NCBI RefSeq assembly: GCF_003315195.1
Contig: NZ_QNRV01000002.1
Coordinates: 35,259-99,258, forward strand
Direction of reading: 5' to 3'
DNA length: 64,000 bases
DNA from: Sutterella wadsworthensis
GTDB taxonomy: Bacteria > Pseudomonadota > Gammaproteobacteria > Burkholderiales > Burkholderiaceae_F
In this document: piece after piece, positions 9,385 to 20,003 of the stretch
Numbering within the stretch: the stretch's first letter is position 1
How the letters are laid out: every line of letters starts with the position of its first letter
The notes under the pieces: model-generated
The model's input: only the letters and a program-made list of their open reading frames with translations
Database searches by the model: none
Told to the model about the DNA's origin: nothing
Program-made: the position numbers and the translations under genes

Positions 9385-10839
9385 TTAGCAGTCGGCCGGA
9401 TGACGCAAATGCCAATCGGTTGAACGCTGCCATTGAGCAGCCAACTGCAGAAGACGAGCTTCCGTAAAGTGTTCGCCAAGAAGCTGCAGGCCGATTGGAC
9501 GACCGTTCGAATGAATGCCGCAAGGCATTGCTACACCGGGAAGGCCCGCCAAAGATGCAGGAACGGTGTAAAGATCACTCAGATAGGCCGACACAGGATC
9601 TGCGTTGGTCCCAAAATCGTAGGCCGTACCAGTGGTCACCGGAAGAGCAATCGCATCCACAGTCTTGAAAACATCATGGAATTCATTGGCAATTAAACGA
9701 CGAACGCGCTGAGCCTTAAGATAGTAGGCATCGTAGTAGCCATGTGAAAGCACGTAGGTACCAATCATGATGCGACGCTTGGGTTCTGGACCGAAGCCCT
9801 CATCACGAGAGCGCTTCATCATGTCAAGAATGTCTGTGTATTCCGCCGCACGGTGTCCATAACGAACACCGTCAAAACGCGAAAGATTAGAACTAGCCTC
9901 TGCGCAGGCAACAACGTAATAAACCGGGACGCCGAGACGAGCCATTTTGAGTTCAATGTCGACAATTTCCGCACCTTCACGGCGATAAAAGTCGAGCACC
10001 TCGTCAATCGACTTGCGAACTTCCGGATCCAACCCTTCTCCCATCCAAGAGTAGGGCACACCAATGCGCATTCCTTTGATAGGTTTAGCCAGATCCCGAG
10101 TGAAATCTTCGGTCGGCATATTGACACTCGTTGAATCCCAAGGATCATGTCCAACCATTGCTCCAAGCACTGCCGCGCAGTCTTCAGCGGAGTGTCCCAG
10201 CAAACCAGCAGTATCCAAAGACGAAGCAAAAGCGATCATGCCGAGACGGGATGGACGGCCATAGGTTGGCTTAACCCCTGTAACACCAGTAAAAGCAGCT
10301 GGTTCGCGAATCGACCCGCCCGTATCAGTACCCGTGACAATAGGTGCAAGCCCAGCAGCTACAGCTGCGGCGGAGCCGCCGGAAGATCCCCCAGGAACGG
10401 CGTTGATATCCCACGGATTGTGGACTCGACCGAATGCCGAATTTTCATTGCCAGAACCCATTGCGAATTCGTCACAATTGAGTTTACCCAAGCACACCAT
10501 GCCGGCACTCTTAAGCTGACGCACAACCGTGGCATCAAAGGGACTCATATATCCCTTAAGCATGCGACTTGCAGCGGTAGATGACCATTCCTTGGTCACA
10601 AAGATGTCTTTATGCGCAATCGGAATACCAGTCAGGGGGCCTGCCGTGCCTGCGCTCAACTGAGCGTCAGCAGCTTCTGCTTGCTTGAGTGTTTCTTCTG
10701 GGCGAACATCAAGAAAAGCATTCAGATTCTTCTTGGCCTCAATGCGTTCAAGATACCCGCGAGCCAGCTCAACCGCGGAAATTTCACGATTGTGCAAACG
10801 ACGTGAGAGCTCCCCAACGGAGTCAAATACGTTTTCCAT
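9385..10839 (-). CDS. gatA: Asp/Glu-tRNA(Asn/Gln) amidotransferase subunit A
   Basis: The glutaminase subunit of GatCAB, an amidase-signature protein of 484 residues that frees ammonia from glutamine. The catalytic Lys is in [10 protein letters not shown], and the cis-Ser and nucleophile Ser are in the Gly/Ser-rich [14 protein letters not shown] and [13 protein letters not shown] segments. Length is usual. It lies 18 bp downstream of gatC in the same transcript. Confidence 0.96.
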   Translation of the reverse strand: MENVFDSVGELSRRLHNREISAVELARGYLERIEAKKNLNAFLDVRPEETLKQAEAADAQLSAGTAGPLTGIPIAHKDIFVTKEWSSTAASRMLKGYMSPFDATVVRQLKSAGMVCLGKLNCDEFAMGSGNENSAFGRVHNPWDINAVPGGSSGGSAAAVAAGLAPIVTGTDTGGSIREPAAFTGVTGVKPTYGRPSRLGMIAFASSLDTAGLLGHSAEDCAAVLGAMVGHDPWDSTSVNMPTEDFTRDLAKPIKGMRIGVPYSWMGEGLDPEVRKSIDEVLDFYRREGAEIVDIELKMARLGVPVYYVVACAEASSNLSRFDGVRYGHRAAEYTDILDMMKRSRDEGFGPEPKRRIMIGTYVLSHGYYDAYYLKAQRVRRLIANEFHDVFKTVDAIALPVTTGTAYDFGTNADPVSAYLSDLYTVPASLAGLPGVAMPCGIHSNGRPIGLQLLGEHFTEARLLQLAAQWQRSTDWHLRHPADC

Positions 10840-10857
10840 GACGATTCCTTCCTCGAA

Positions 10858-11145
10858 CTATTCAATCACTTGGGGCACGAGGAAGTAGCCCTCGGATTTT
10901 TCCGGAGCATTCTTCATGTTCTCCGTACGGTTATCGCCCTCTGTCACAATGTCGTCGCGCAAATGCTCAATACCGTCATGAGGATTAGGCATCGGCTCCA
11001 CGCCCGATGTATCAATAGATCGGATCTGTTCGATCATCTGAAAAATGTCGTTGAGTTCACCTTGCATGACCTTGACCTGCTCATCAGAAATATCGATGCG
11101 ACCGAGATCAGCAATGCGGTGAATGTCGCCTGCGCTTAGTGCCAT
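10858..11145 (-). CDS. gatC: Asp/Glu-tRNA(Asn/Gln) amidotransferase subunit C
   Basis: The small subunit that holds GatA to GatB. I start it at 11145 because the resulting 95-residue protein begins in the usual way (MALSAGDIHRIADLGRIDI); an in-frame ATG at 11178 would add 11 residues not seen in the family. The conserved LNDIFQMIEQI and VEPMPNP stretches and the C-terminal YFLVPQVIE end are present. It is the first gene of gatCAB and is divergent from mreB, so the 240-base gap should hold promoters for both. Confidence 0.93.
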   Translation of the reverse strand: MALSAGDIHRIADLGRIDISDEQVKVMQGELNDIFQMIEQIRSIDTSGVEPMPNPHDGIEHLRDDIVTEGDNRTENMKNAPEKSEGYFLVPQVIE

Positions 11146-11382
11146 AGTTGACGTCTTCAATATAGATAAATGCGGCAAAGCCTCTTTTACAGGCCGGCGG
11201 CAAAGCGGAGAAAAATCCGTAACAAACCCATGCAGAGGTCTGACTTCCGGCCAGGGTGAGGCGCCTATAAAAGGTGAGTTAGTTTATCATTGTCGAATTG
11301 TGCGCGCGGGTCACAAACTCTCCGCAAATCCGCTATTTCCGGTGTTTTTTGCACCCCTCCGACTGCCCTCGGGATCAGATAA

Positions 11383-12429
<1,047 letters not shown>

Positions 12430-12452
12430 TTCACTGAGGTTGGACGCCATTC

Positions 12453-13382
12453 ATGGCATACGGAGCTCCCCCGCTCTTTCGTCAAGGCGTGTCGATTCGG
12501 GCGCGTTTTCTGTTCTTTCTCATGCTCTCGCTTGCGGTCATTCTGGTGGATGGGCGCCTGCGAGCGCTTGACGATTTTAGAAGCGCGTTAACCAGTTTTC
12601 TCACGCCATTCAAAGAAGTTGTTCAACTCCCCGGACTATTTATTGAAAATAGTGCAGGCTACTTCATCAGTAAAAAAAACCTCAACGAAGAAATTCAACG
12701 TTTAACGAAAGAGAATCAATTACTTCAATTGGATGCGGCTCGCATGGAGGAAATGCGACAAGAAAATGAAAACCTGCGCCACCTTGTTTCCGCTTTAGCC
12801 GCAACTACAGACCATGTCGTTACCACGGAAGTTATCGGACGTCCCGCAGATCCATTTTCCCGACGTATTCAAATTGCTGCAGGTGCACTTGATGGCGTGC
12901 AGGTCGGCATGCCCGTCATTGGTCCTTTCGGCGTATTAGGCCAAGTGTCACGTACCGTCAGTCATCAAAGTGAAGTGACGCTAATCAGCGACCATAAATC
13001 ACGCATTTCGGTTATCAACAACCGCACTGGTCAAATCTTTCTTCTGGCGGGCACTGGCGACAGTGGTCTGCTGACTGTTGCCTTTGCACAGCCTTCGGCA
13101 GATCTTCAGCCCGGTGATGAGCTGGTCACCTCTGGGCTTGATCATCTTTATCCAAAAGCTGTTCTCACAGCCATCGTAAAAAGTTCGACGTATGTACCTG
13201 GGGAAGCTTATCGTCGTGTAGAAGCTACGGCCGCTGCGGATCTAACAGATGTGCAATTCGCTACTGTTGTTCTTGTCAACCCACACCCAACGGCCGAACT
13301 CGACATCAAAGACGTCAAACCTCAAAATCGCTTTGAACGACGCGATAAAGCTGATCGACAGAATCGGAGGGACCAGAAATGA
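12453..13382 (+). CDS. mreC: Rod shape-determining protein MreC
   Basis: A bitopic inner-membrane scaffold of the elongasome, 309 residues. There is one membrane segment near residues 20-38 (FLFFLMLSLAVILVDG), a coiled coil around residues 75-110 (EEIQRLTKENQLLQLDAARM), and then the two periplasmic beta domains with the conserved GVQVGMPVIGPFGVLGQV stretch. The C-terminal 40 residues are charged. The stop overlaps the mreD start by 4 bp. Confidence 0.93.
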   Translation: MAYGAPPLFRQGVSIRARFLFFLMLSLAVILVDGRLRALDDFRSALTSFLTPFKEVVQLPGLFIENSAGYFISKKNLNEEIQRLTKENQLLQLDAARMEEMRQENENLRHLVSALAATTDHVVTTEVIGRPADPFSRRIQIAAGALDGVQVGMPVIGPFGVLGQVSRTVSHQSEVTLISDHKSRISVINNRTGQIFLLAGTGDSGLLTVAFAQPSADLQPGDELVTSGLDHLYPKAVLTAIVKSSTYVPGEAYRRVEATAAADLTDVQFATVVLVNPHPTAELDIKDVKPQNRFERRDKADRQNRRDQK

Positions 13383-13900
13383 GCGGTCTCTTTAAAAAGC
13401 GTTTAGACGACAGTGCAGAATCTCGCATGGAGCATCCTGCCTCGAAAAGTTGGATTTTCTTCACATTTCTTTTAGCTTTCGTCCTTTGCATTGTGTTCGG
13501 TGAAATATTCTGGGCTCCAGATTTTGTTGCACTCACACTTATTTTTTGGACGCTTCGAGAGCCTGATCGCGTAGGCTTTTTGACAGCTTTCATCTGCGGC
13601 ATTTTGATGGACGCCCTATTTGGAACCGTACTTGGCCAGCAGTCACTTGCTTACGTCACGCTCTGCTACCTGACATTCGCCTTATCGCGCCGTTTACCTA
13701 GCTTTGATCTGTTTGGCCAAAGTCTGCATATTCTGCCGGTACTCTTGATTTCTCAGCTGTTTGTGATGCTCGTTCGCCTTTGGTTCGAGGGGCTTTGGCC
13801 TGGCTGGGAATGGTTCTTGGCGAGCGTCACAGGTGCACTGCTCTGGGGTATCTGGACGAAGCTCCTTACGCCCCGCGCACTGCGGTCCGCCTCACTTTAA
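13379..13900 (+). CDS. mreD: Rod shape-determining protein MreD
   Basis: A 173-residue polytopic membrane protein with about five hydrophobic segments, fitting MreD in size and position between mreC and the PBP2 gene. Family features are the P-D-x-V/L-A-L-x-L-I-F-W segment (DFVALTLIFW) and the GFLTAFICGILMDALFGTVLG helix pair, read as two short pieces, typical of MreD. It overlaps mreC by 4 bp. Confidence 0.9.
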   Translation: MSGLFKKRLDDSAESRMEHPASKSWIFFTFLLAFVLCIVFGEIFWAPDFVALTLIFWTLREPDRVGFLTAFICGILMDALFGTVLGQQSLAYVTLCYLTFALSRRLPSFDLFGQSLHILPVLLISQLFVMLVRLWFEGLWPGWEWFLASVTGALLWGIWTKLLTPRALRSASL

Positions 13901-13921
13901 CGTCATAGTGAGGCGAGGCCC

Positions 13922-15841
13922 ATGGCGCTTGAAACGCTGGAATTTAAAGATGAGGATGAGTCCGTCGGCCCTTTCCGCCGACGACTCTTTTTCGTCTTCA
14001 GTCTGGTTGCACTTTGCTTTCTGATTCTGGCATGCCGACTCGCTTGGCTACAGATCATTAACCGAGATCTCTATGTCGAGCGTGCAGAGCAAAATCGCAC
14101 GGTGACAACGACATCTCAGGGATCACGCGGTCTCATCTTTGACCGTAATGGCACGCTTCTGGCAGGAAATCGGCTCAGCTGGTCTCTTGAAGTGACTTCT
14201 TCACAGACGGCGGAACCCGTTGAGCAACTTTTCGACAGATTGGCAGAGATCATCCCAATAACCTCTGCTGATCGCCGCCGTTACCGTCGATTACGAGAAA
14301 ACTTTAACCGCTACGATAGCGTCCCTATCCGTACCGACCTCACTGACGAGGAGGTAGCCGTTTTTGCCGCCCAACGTTGGCGGTTCCAAGGCTTAGAACT
14401 GAATCAGCGTGAGCATCGCATCTATCCTGAAGGAGCTGTGGGGAGCCACTTTCTGGGCTATGTTGGCGCCCTTTCACTCAATGACAAAAAACGACTTGAT
14501 GCTGCAGGGGATCTTGCGCTTTACCAAGGCGAACGGGAGATTGGCAAAGTGGGATTGGAGCGCAGCTACGAAAAAACGCTCCACGGCACACCGGGACACG
14601 AAATTCTTGAAGTATCAGCTGGCGGGCGACCTGTCCGTACGCTTGAACTTGAAGCTGCTCAACCCGGAAGTAATTTAACACTCACCATTGACTTGAATCT
14701 GCAACGCGTTGCAGAAAAGGCAATGACTGGCAAAACAGGAAGCGTCATTGCCATTGAACCTAAAACTGGGCGCATTCTAGCCTTTGCTTCTCTTCCCACA
14801 TATGACCCGAATCTCTTCCCAGGAGGCATTGACCCAGAATCTTGGAATTACCTTAATACGGCTGAAGAAAAACCTCTTTTAAACCGGGCTATGCGTGGTA
14901 TTTATCCGATTGGCTCAACGTACAAGCCTTTCATGGCGCTTGCTGGGCTTGAGCTTGGTGCCGTTACAGCGGACTATGTTTTGAATGACACCGGCGTTTT
15001 TCAAGTCGGCAACCATAAATTCCGCGACGTCACAGGATCTCCTAAAGGTTTACTTTCCCTTCGCAAATCGATTGCCGTCTCATCGGATATTTACTACTAC
15101 TGGCTCGCCACTCAGCTTGGAGTCGACAAAATTCACGACTTTATGCAACAGTGGAGATTTGGAGCGAAGACTGGAATCGATCTTGTCGGAGAACAGACTG
15201 GCATTCTTCCGAGTCGAGATTGGAAGGAAGCACGTTTCAAAGAGCCTTGGTATGTCGGAGATACACCTTCCTTGGGAATTGGGCAGGGCTACAACGCCTT
15301 TACGCTCCTACAGCTTGCACATGCCACTGCAACTTTGGCCAATCGCGGCATCATCATGACTCCTCATCTTGTCGATAAGATTGAGAATCCTGTTACGGGT
15401 GAAAGTATCAAAGTTGATGCAGAACCTACTGGCAAAATTCCTTTAAAAGATGCCAATCTTGACGTGGTTATTGCCGGTATGACAGATGTTACCCGTACCG
15501 GCACAGCGCGCTCGGTATTCCAAGGAGCTCCTTACTCTGTAGCAGGGAAGACTGGTACTGCACAGGTCATCAGTATTGCGCAAGACGATCGTTGGGATGA
15601 GAAAAAAGTTTCCCGAAAACACCTCGACCATGCGCTATTCATTGCTTTTGCTCCTGCGCGAAATCCACGCATTGCTATGGCCGTTTTGGTTGAAAATGGG
15701 GGATTTGGCGCTCGTGCTGCGGCTCCTGTTGCTAAAGAGCTAATGGACTACTGGCTTACGGGAGAAAACTCTCTGGGGTTGCCGCCTCCCAAAAATACTC
15801 CTCTCATCTCCATGAAAAATGCGGAGAGGAAAAAGCCATGA
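13922..15841 (+). CDS. mrdA: Penicillin-binding protein 2 (transpeptidase)
   Basis: The class B PBP of the elongasome that cross-links peptidoglycan with RodA. The 639-residue protein has an N-terminal anchor (about residues 23-45), a dimerisation/pedestal domain beginning near SRGLIFDRNG, and a transpeptidase domain with SxxK in PIGSTYKPFMAL, SxN-type SSD in SIAVSSDIYYYW and KTG in VAGKTGTAQVIS. All three active-site motifs are intact. It overlaps rodA by 4 bp. Confidence 0.95.
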   Translation: MALETLEFKDEDESVGPFRRRLFFVFSLVALCFLILACRLAWLQIINRDLYVERAEQNRTVTTTSQGSRGLIFDRNGTLLAGNRLSWSLEVTSSQTAEPVEQLFDRLAEIIPITSADRRRYRRLRENFNRYDSVPIRTDLTDEEVAVFAAQRWRFQGLELNQREHRIYPEGAVGSHFLGYVGALSLNDKKRLDAAGDLALYQGEREIGKVGLERSYEKTLHGTPGHEILEVSAGGRPVRTLELEAAQPGSNLTLTIDLNLQRVAEKAMTGKTGSVIAIEPKTGRILAFASLPTYDPNLFPGGIDPESWNYLNTAEEKPLLNRAMRGIYPIGSTYKPFMALAGLELGAVTADYVLNDTGVFQVGNHKFRDVTGSPKGLLSLRKSIAVSSDIYYYWLATQLGVDKIHDFMQQWRFGAKTGIDLVGEQTGILPSRDWKEARFKEPWYVGDTPSLGIGQGYNAFTLLQLAHATATLANRGIIMTPHLVDKIENPVTGESIKVDAEPTGKIPLKDANLDVVIAGMTDVTRTGTARSVFQGAPYSVAGKTGTAQVISIAQDDRWDEKKVSRKHLDHALFIAFAPARNPRIAMAVLVENGGFGARAAAPVAKELMDYWLTGENSLGLPPPKNTPLISMKNAERKKP

Positions 15842-16947
15842 TGGAAGTAAAACGCCTTCTAGGGCTCGCAACACAGTGGCTACTCGCTCGGGTACTTCGC
15901 TACGATTTGATGCTTCTCACGATTGTGATGTGTCTCATTACCGTAGGCTTCATCACCCTTTTTTCAGCTGGATACTCCTTCCCTTGGCGCATTGAAGATC
16001 AGATGCGCAACATCATCGTTGCGCTTACCGCGATGTTCATCGTCTCTTTCGTCCCAATACGTTGGGTACGTAAGGTTTCTGTTGCAGCCTTTGCAGCTGG
16101 GTGCTTATTGTTATTGGCAACGGAACTTGTAGGTGTCACTGTCAAAGGGGCGACGAGATGGCTGGATATTGGTGTTCGTATTCAACCCTCAGAGATCATG
16201 AAACTTGCTGTCCCCATGATGCTTGCGTGGTACTACTGGAAACGTGCTGAACAAACAGTCTGGTGGGATCACCTTCTTGCCTTAGCGATTCTCTCTGTCC
16301 CTGTTGCCTTCATTTTGAAGCAACCAGATCTGGGAACGGCCATTCTCGTTTCGATAGCCGGTTTAGCCGTCATCTTTTTTGCCGGGATCAATGCAAAATT
16401 GGTTACCGCTTGCTGCGCCATTGGTATTGCACTCATGCCGCTTCTTTGGACGATGCTGCATGACTACCAGCGCGAACGCATCTTGACTCTAATTGATCCA
16501 ACGCTTGACCCGTTGGGTAAAGGTTTTCACACTCTACAGGCCTTAATTGCTATTGGTTCTGGGGGGCTTTCCGGTAAAGGGTGGATGGAGGGAACACAAG
16601 CCCATCTTGACTTCATCCCTGAACGCACATCCGACTTTATTTTTGCGGTTTTCGGCGAAGAGTTTGGTTTCGTTGGTGGGGTGCTTTTGCTCATCCTATA
16701 TCTCAGTCTCATTGCCAGAAGCTTTTACATCGCCGCTCATGCACGATCTCGCTACGCTCGACTTTTGGCAGCTGCCATTGGTGTCATTTTCTTTACTTAT
16801 TCCTTCGTCAACATCGGCATGGTGAGCGGCATACTACCTGTAGTGGGAGTTCCACTGCCTTTTATGAGTTACGGTGGTACAGCACTCCTCATTCTTGGCA
16901 TTTGCACAGGAATTCTGCTCAGCATCTCTGTAGATGCAAAAGACTGA
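15838..16947 (+). CDS. rodA: Peptidoglycan glycosyltransferase RodA
   Basis: A 369-residue SEDS-family membrane polymerase with about ten transmembrane segments that makes glycan strands with PBP2. Signature stretches are WLDIGVRIQPSEIMKLAVP, FKQPDLGTAI-like LKQPDLGTAILV, HTLQALIAIGSGGLSGKGW and the C-terminal VGVPLPFMSYGGTALL. The start overlaps the mrdA stop. Two adjacent ATGs (15838, 15841) are possible starts. Confidence 0.95.
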   Translation: MMEVKRLLGLATQWLLARVLRYDLMLLTIVMCLITVGFITLFSAGYSFPWRIEDQMRNIIVALTAMFIVSFVPIRWVRKVSVAAFAAGCLLLLATELVGVTVKGATRWLDIGVRIQPSEIMKLAVPMMLAWYYWKRAEQTVWWDHLLALAILSVPVAFILKQPDLGTAILVSIAGLAVIFFAGINAKLVTACCAIGIALMPLLWTMLHDYQRERILTLIDPTLDPLGKGFHTLQALIAIGSGGLSGKGWMEGTQAHLDFIPERTSDFIFAVFGEEFGFVGGVLLLILYLSLIARSFYIAAHARSRYARLLAAAIGVIFFTYSFVNIGMVSGILPVVGVPLPFMSYGGTALLILGICTGILLSISVDAKD

Positions 16948-16971
16948 TTTTCGATATTTATGGAGATTTCC

Positions 16972-17853
16972 ATGAAGCAGCACTCCGTTCTGCTTGCAGT
17001 AGCTGCAACAGCAATAATTGCCGCCCTTGCAGGATGCAGCACGCATTCTCCCTACTACGACAAAGATGGTCCTCCCAGTGTCGGGGCACATATTGAAAAT
17101 TCAAGTGCAACGCCGAAAATCGAAGCCTTCCGTCAAGCGGCAAACCGACCCTATACGGTACTCGGTACTCGGTACTCGCCAATAACAACAGATCAACCGC
17201 TTCGTCAGCGTGGTACGGCATCTTGGTATGGCAAGCAATTCCATGGCAATAAGACTTCCATCGGTGAGGTCTATGACATGTATCAACCCACTGCAGCCCA
17301 CCCGACCATGCCGCTGCCGTCCTATGCACGTGTCACTAATCTCAAAAACAATAAGTCCATTATTGTGCGGGTCAACGACCGCGGGCCCTTTCTGCATGGT
17401 CGGATTATCGACCTTTCTTACGCGGCAGCTAAAACGCTTGGCTACGCAAATGCTGGTACCGCACAGGTAGAAGTTGAACGTTTAACTTGGGATGACATCC
17501 GCTCAGGACGTTGGAAAGCGAATACCTCAAATACCAATATGCTTGCCTCAGCAACGGCTCCTCTGACCTCTCCGGCTCCAGCACCGTCACTGTCTGCAGG
17601 CATCTCTAAACCGCAGTCGGGCTGGGGGGTACAAGTAGGCAGTTTTTCCTCTGAGGATAATGCCCGCAGTTGGGCTGCACACTGTCAGGCAGTACTTGCC
17701 GCTGTTGGCGATCAACGCACAGCCCGCATTGTTCAGGATGGCATGCTTTGGCGCGTAATCATGGATCAAGGAATGACTTATGAATCAGCAGCTTCAGCAG
17801 CTCGAATAATTGGGTCTCAACTTGGCGTTCAAGCCTTCAGCATCCAAAAATAA
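16972..17853 (+). CDS. rlpA: RlpA-family septal ring lytic transglycosylase (SPOR)
   Basis: An outer-membrane lipoprotein that cleaves glycan strands lacking stem peptides. I start it at the ATG at 16972, where GGAG lies six bases upstream, rather than the in-frame 16960. The 293-residue product has a signal peptide ending in a lipobox (AALAGC, Cys near residue 22), a double-psi beta-barrel domain (about 80-175: GTASWYGKQFHGNKTSIGE and VRVNDRGPFLHGR), a Pro/Ala/Ser linker, and a C-terminal SPOR domain (about 220-290: WGVQVGSFSSEDNARSW) that binds denuded glycan. A triple tandem GGTACTC at 17157-17177 lies ahead of the barrel domain. Confidence 0.92.
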   Translation: MKQHSVLLAVAATAIIAALAGCSTHSPYYDKDGPPSVGAHIENSSATPKIEAFRQAANRPYTVLGTRYSPITTDQPLRQRGTASWYGKQFHGNKTSIGEVYDMYQPTAAHPTMPLPSYARVTNLKNNKSIIVRVNDRGPFLHGRIIDLSYAAAKTLGYANAGTAQVEVERLTWDDIRSGRWKANTSNTNMLASATAPLTSPAPAPSLSAGISKPQSGWGVQVGSFSSEDNARSWAAHCQAVLAAVGDQRTARIVQDGMLWRVIMDQGMTYESAASAARIIGSQLGVQAFSIQK

Positions 17854-17884
17854 GTGAGGTAGGATTCCCTTACCGGTTTTTAGC

Positions 17885-17913
17885 AAAAAGGCGCCTTCTG
17901 GCGCCTTTCTTTC
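17885..17913 (+). terminator. Terminator after rlpA
   Basis: AAAAGGCGCC, loop TTCT, GGCGCCTTTC then TTTC: a GC-rich stem followed by T-rich sequence, ending the mre-rod-rlpA operon. Confidence 0.8.
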
Positions 17914-17929
17914 AAGCGAGATTACATAC

Positions 17930-19339
17930 ATGACGACCACTGCAGAATTCATCAAGAACGCCTGGAAGGGAGAAACGCTTGAAGCGATGAAAAATTTCAT
18001 TCGCATTCCATCAAAAAGCAGCGCCTTTGAAGCCGATTGGGAAGTGAGAGGTGAGCTCCTACGCGCCGTGCGCCAAGCTGAATCTTGGGGGCACCAGCGC
18101 TTTCCTGAGGGAATCTTTGATGTACTCCAGAAACCCTGTATTCCCCCCGCACTCTATATTGATCTTCCAGCTTTCGGAGGTCACACTGGTCGTCCCGTCT
18201 TTTTCTACGGTCATTTCGACAAACAACCAGAAACTCAAGGATGGAGTGAAGGACTCGGCCCCTGGACACCTGTTGTAAAAGACGGGCGACTTTATGGCCG
18301 CGGCTCTTCCGACGATGGCTATAGCTTTTATACAGCGCTCACAGCAATTCAAGCACTTGAGGCCTCAGGAAGACCGCATCCGCGCATTGTTGGCCTATTT
18401 GAAACTGATGAAGAGTCAGGTTCTATAGATTTAGCGCAATATTTAAAGGACATTGCTCCCCGCGCGGGCAACCCATGTATTCTGACCATTCTTGATCTCG
18501 GAATCCACGATTATGATCGCATTTGGCTTACTCAATCACTTCGCGGAGTTGTCAGTTTCAAGCTTAAAGTAGAGGTTCTTCAGCACCCCGTACACTCTGG
18601 TATTGCAAGTGGCATTGTCCCGAGCTCATTTGCTGTGATGCGTGAACTTCTTGACCGTTTAGAAGACCCGGCAACCGGCCGCGTCAAACTTCCGTCGTTC
18701 CACGTGGAACTGCCGGAAGAACACCGTGAAACATTGAAACGGTGTGCAGAAATTGTCGGACAACATGCTGTTGAATTTCCGTATGCTGGTGACACGGAGC
18801 CTCGGAGTTCTGATCCCTTTGAAGCTATGAAACGAAACACTTGGGAGCCGTCGCTTTCCATTCTGGGAGCTGATGGTCTTCCCAGCACATCAGAAGCAAG
18901 CGCACTACTTAGAGCAAGTACGACGCTCGCACTCTCCTTCCGGCTACCCCCCCGATTGGATGCTCAAAGGGCACTTAGTGAAGCCATCTCGGCCGTTACG
19001 ACGAACATTCCATCGCACGCCAAAGTAACTGTTTACGATCTTCGTGCAGAAGGCGGATTTGATGCGCCAGCACTTGCTCCTTGGCTTAAAAACAGCATAG
19101 ATAAAGCCAGTACGGAAGTATTTGGACATCCCGTTGAATTCTGTTTTGAGGGGGCAAGCATCGGTACTATGCGCGATTTCCGCACCACTTTCCCAAATGC
19201 CTCTTTCTTCAACACTGGTGTACTTGGCGCTAAAGAAAATGCCCATGCACCGGATGAATCTTTGCCGCTTTCTTATGTTGAACGCCTTACAGAAGTGATT
19301 GCAAGAGTAGTAGCTTCTGTTCCTTTGGAGGAAGCATAA
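17930..19339 (+). CDS. M20-family metallopeptidase (dipeptidase-like)
   Basis: A 469-residue cytosolic di-zinc peptidase of the M20 family, closest in appearance to the carnosinase-like dipeptidases. Metal and catalytic residues are visible: His/Asp in FYGHFDKQPE, Asp in YGRGSSDDG, the catalytic/bridging Glu pair in ETDEESGS, and the late His in AKENAHAPDESLPLS. A dimerisation 'lid' domain (about 200-330) is present. Substrate cannot be told. The sequence contains a perfect parS-like palindrome at 18697-18710. The stop overlaps the next small gene by one base. Confidence 0.88.
   Translation: MTTTAEFIKNAWKGETLEAMKNFIRIPSKSSAFEADWEVRGELLRAVRQAESWGHQRFPEGIFDVLQKPCIPPALYIDLPAFGGHTGRPVFFYGHFDKQPETQGWSEGLGPWTPVVKDGRLYGRGSSDDGYSFYTALTAIQALEASGRPHPRIVGLFETDEESGSIDLAQYLKDIAPRAGNPCILTILDLGIHDYDRIWLTQSLRGVVSFKLKVEVLQHPVHSGIASGIVPSSFAVMRELLDRLEDPATGRVKLPSFHVELPEEHRETLKRCAEIVGQHAVEFPYAGDTEPRSSDPFEAMKRNTWEPSLSILGADGLPSTSEASALLRASTTLALSFRLPPRLDAQRALSEAISAVTTNIPSHAKVTVYDLRAEGGFDAPALAPWLKNSIDKASTEVFGHPVEFCFEGASIGTMRDFRTTFPNASFFNTGVLGAKENAHAPDESLPLSYVERLTEVIARVVASVPLEEA
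18697..18710. promoter_or_regulatory. parS-like ParB-binding site
   Basis: GTTCCACGTGGAAC is a perfect 14-bp palindrome with the core of chromosomal parS sites. It sits inside the M20 peptidase coding region (codons for F-H-V-E-L), as parS sites often do. parA-parB are at 41.8-43.4 kb in the same window and the proposed oriC is 8 kb away, fitting the usual origin-proximal placing of parS. I saw no second perfect copy in the window. Confidence 0.8.
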
Positions 19340-19554
19340 TGCGCCGAGATTGCGTCACCCAGGTCATCGTTCGTTGGAGAGATGGAGAAGAAGACAACTT
19401 CGCCACTCCTTTTGAAGCAGAAAACTACATTAATTGGGCTCTTGATGAACTCGGAGAGCCCGAGGCTGCATGGCTGGAGGATATGCAGGGACGTAAGAAA
19501 TGGGATTACCGCCTCGTCGAAGATGAGGAAGGTCGATTGAGACTCATGGATTAA
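19339..19554 (+). CDS. Small conserved-looking protein, function unknown
   Basis: A 71-residue acidic protein I do not recognise. It starts within the stop codon of the M20 peptidase (TAATG) and ends a few bases before the HIT gene, so it is translated as part of a three-gene unit, which is the main reason to believe it. Visible features are a beta-like start (TQVIVRWRDGEEDNF), a helix with Trp (NYINWALDELGE), and an acidic C-terminus. No signal, membrane segment or Cys/His cluster. Confidence 0.65.
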   Translation: MRRDCVTQVIVRWRDGEEDNFATPFEAENYINWALDELGEPEAAWLEDMQGRKKWDYRLVEDEEGRLRLMD

Positions 19555-19564
19555 GGGGATGATT

Positions 19565-20002
19565 ATGGCCCATTGTGAATTCTGCACCTCGCAACATCAA
19601 GCCGAATTCTGGCGTGGACATTATTTCTACGCCATTGACGCCAGTAGCAATGATTTTCCAGGATTTATTCGTATCGTGGCGGTTGATCATGTCGCCGAAA
19701 TGAGTGCTCTTTCACCTGCAGTTCGCACTTATCTATGGGATCTTCTTGAAACCACAGAAGAAACAATGCGCGACTCGCTCGCCCCTGACAAGATGAACCT
19801 TGCAGAATTCGGCAATATGGTGCCACATCTACATTGGCATGTAATCGCACGTTGGAAAGATGACGGTTGGTATCCAGAATGCCCTTGGGGAACTAAGCAA
19901 CGCGAAGTTAACGCTGAAATCATAAAAATGCGCCGAAAGAGAGCAGAAGCGATGCTCCCGAAACTCGCAACAGCGCTCGCAGCAATATCTGAACCTCAAT
20001 AA
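19565..20002 (+). CDS. HIT-domain nucleotide hydrolase
   Basis: A 145-residue histidine-triad protein. The triad HLHWHVIAR (about residues 96-104) supplies the catalytic His of nucleoside-phosphoramidate or dinucleoside polyphosphate hydrolases; the N-terminal CEFCTSQH and GFIRIVAVDHVAEMS stretches fit the same family. The start at 19565 is preferred because AAGGGG lies six bases before it; an ATG at 19559 overlaps that site. Its stop is one base from the converging SPOR gene, leaving no room for a terminator. Confidence 0.88.
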   Translation: MAHCEFCTSQHQAEFWRGHYFYAIDASSNDFPGFIRIVAVDHVAEMSALSPAVRTYLWDLLETTEETMRDSLAPDKMNLAEFGNMVPHLHWHVIARWKDDGWYPECPWGTKQREVNAEIIKMRRKRAEAMLPKLATALAAISEPQ

Positions 20003-20003
20003 A

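Noticed and set aside
17157..17177. Tandem GGTACTC repeat in rlpA as a phase-variable tract
   Set aside because: Only three 7-bp units; too short to claim slippage, though a change would shift the frame.
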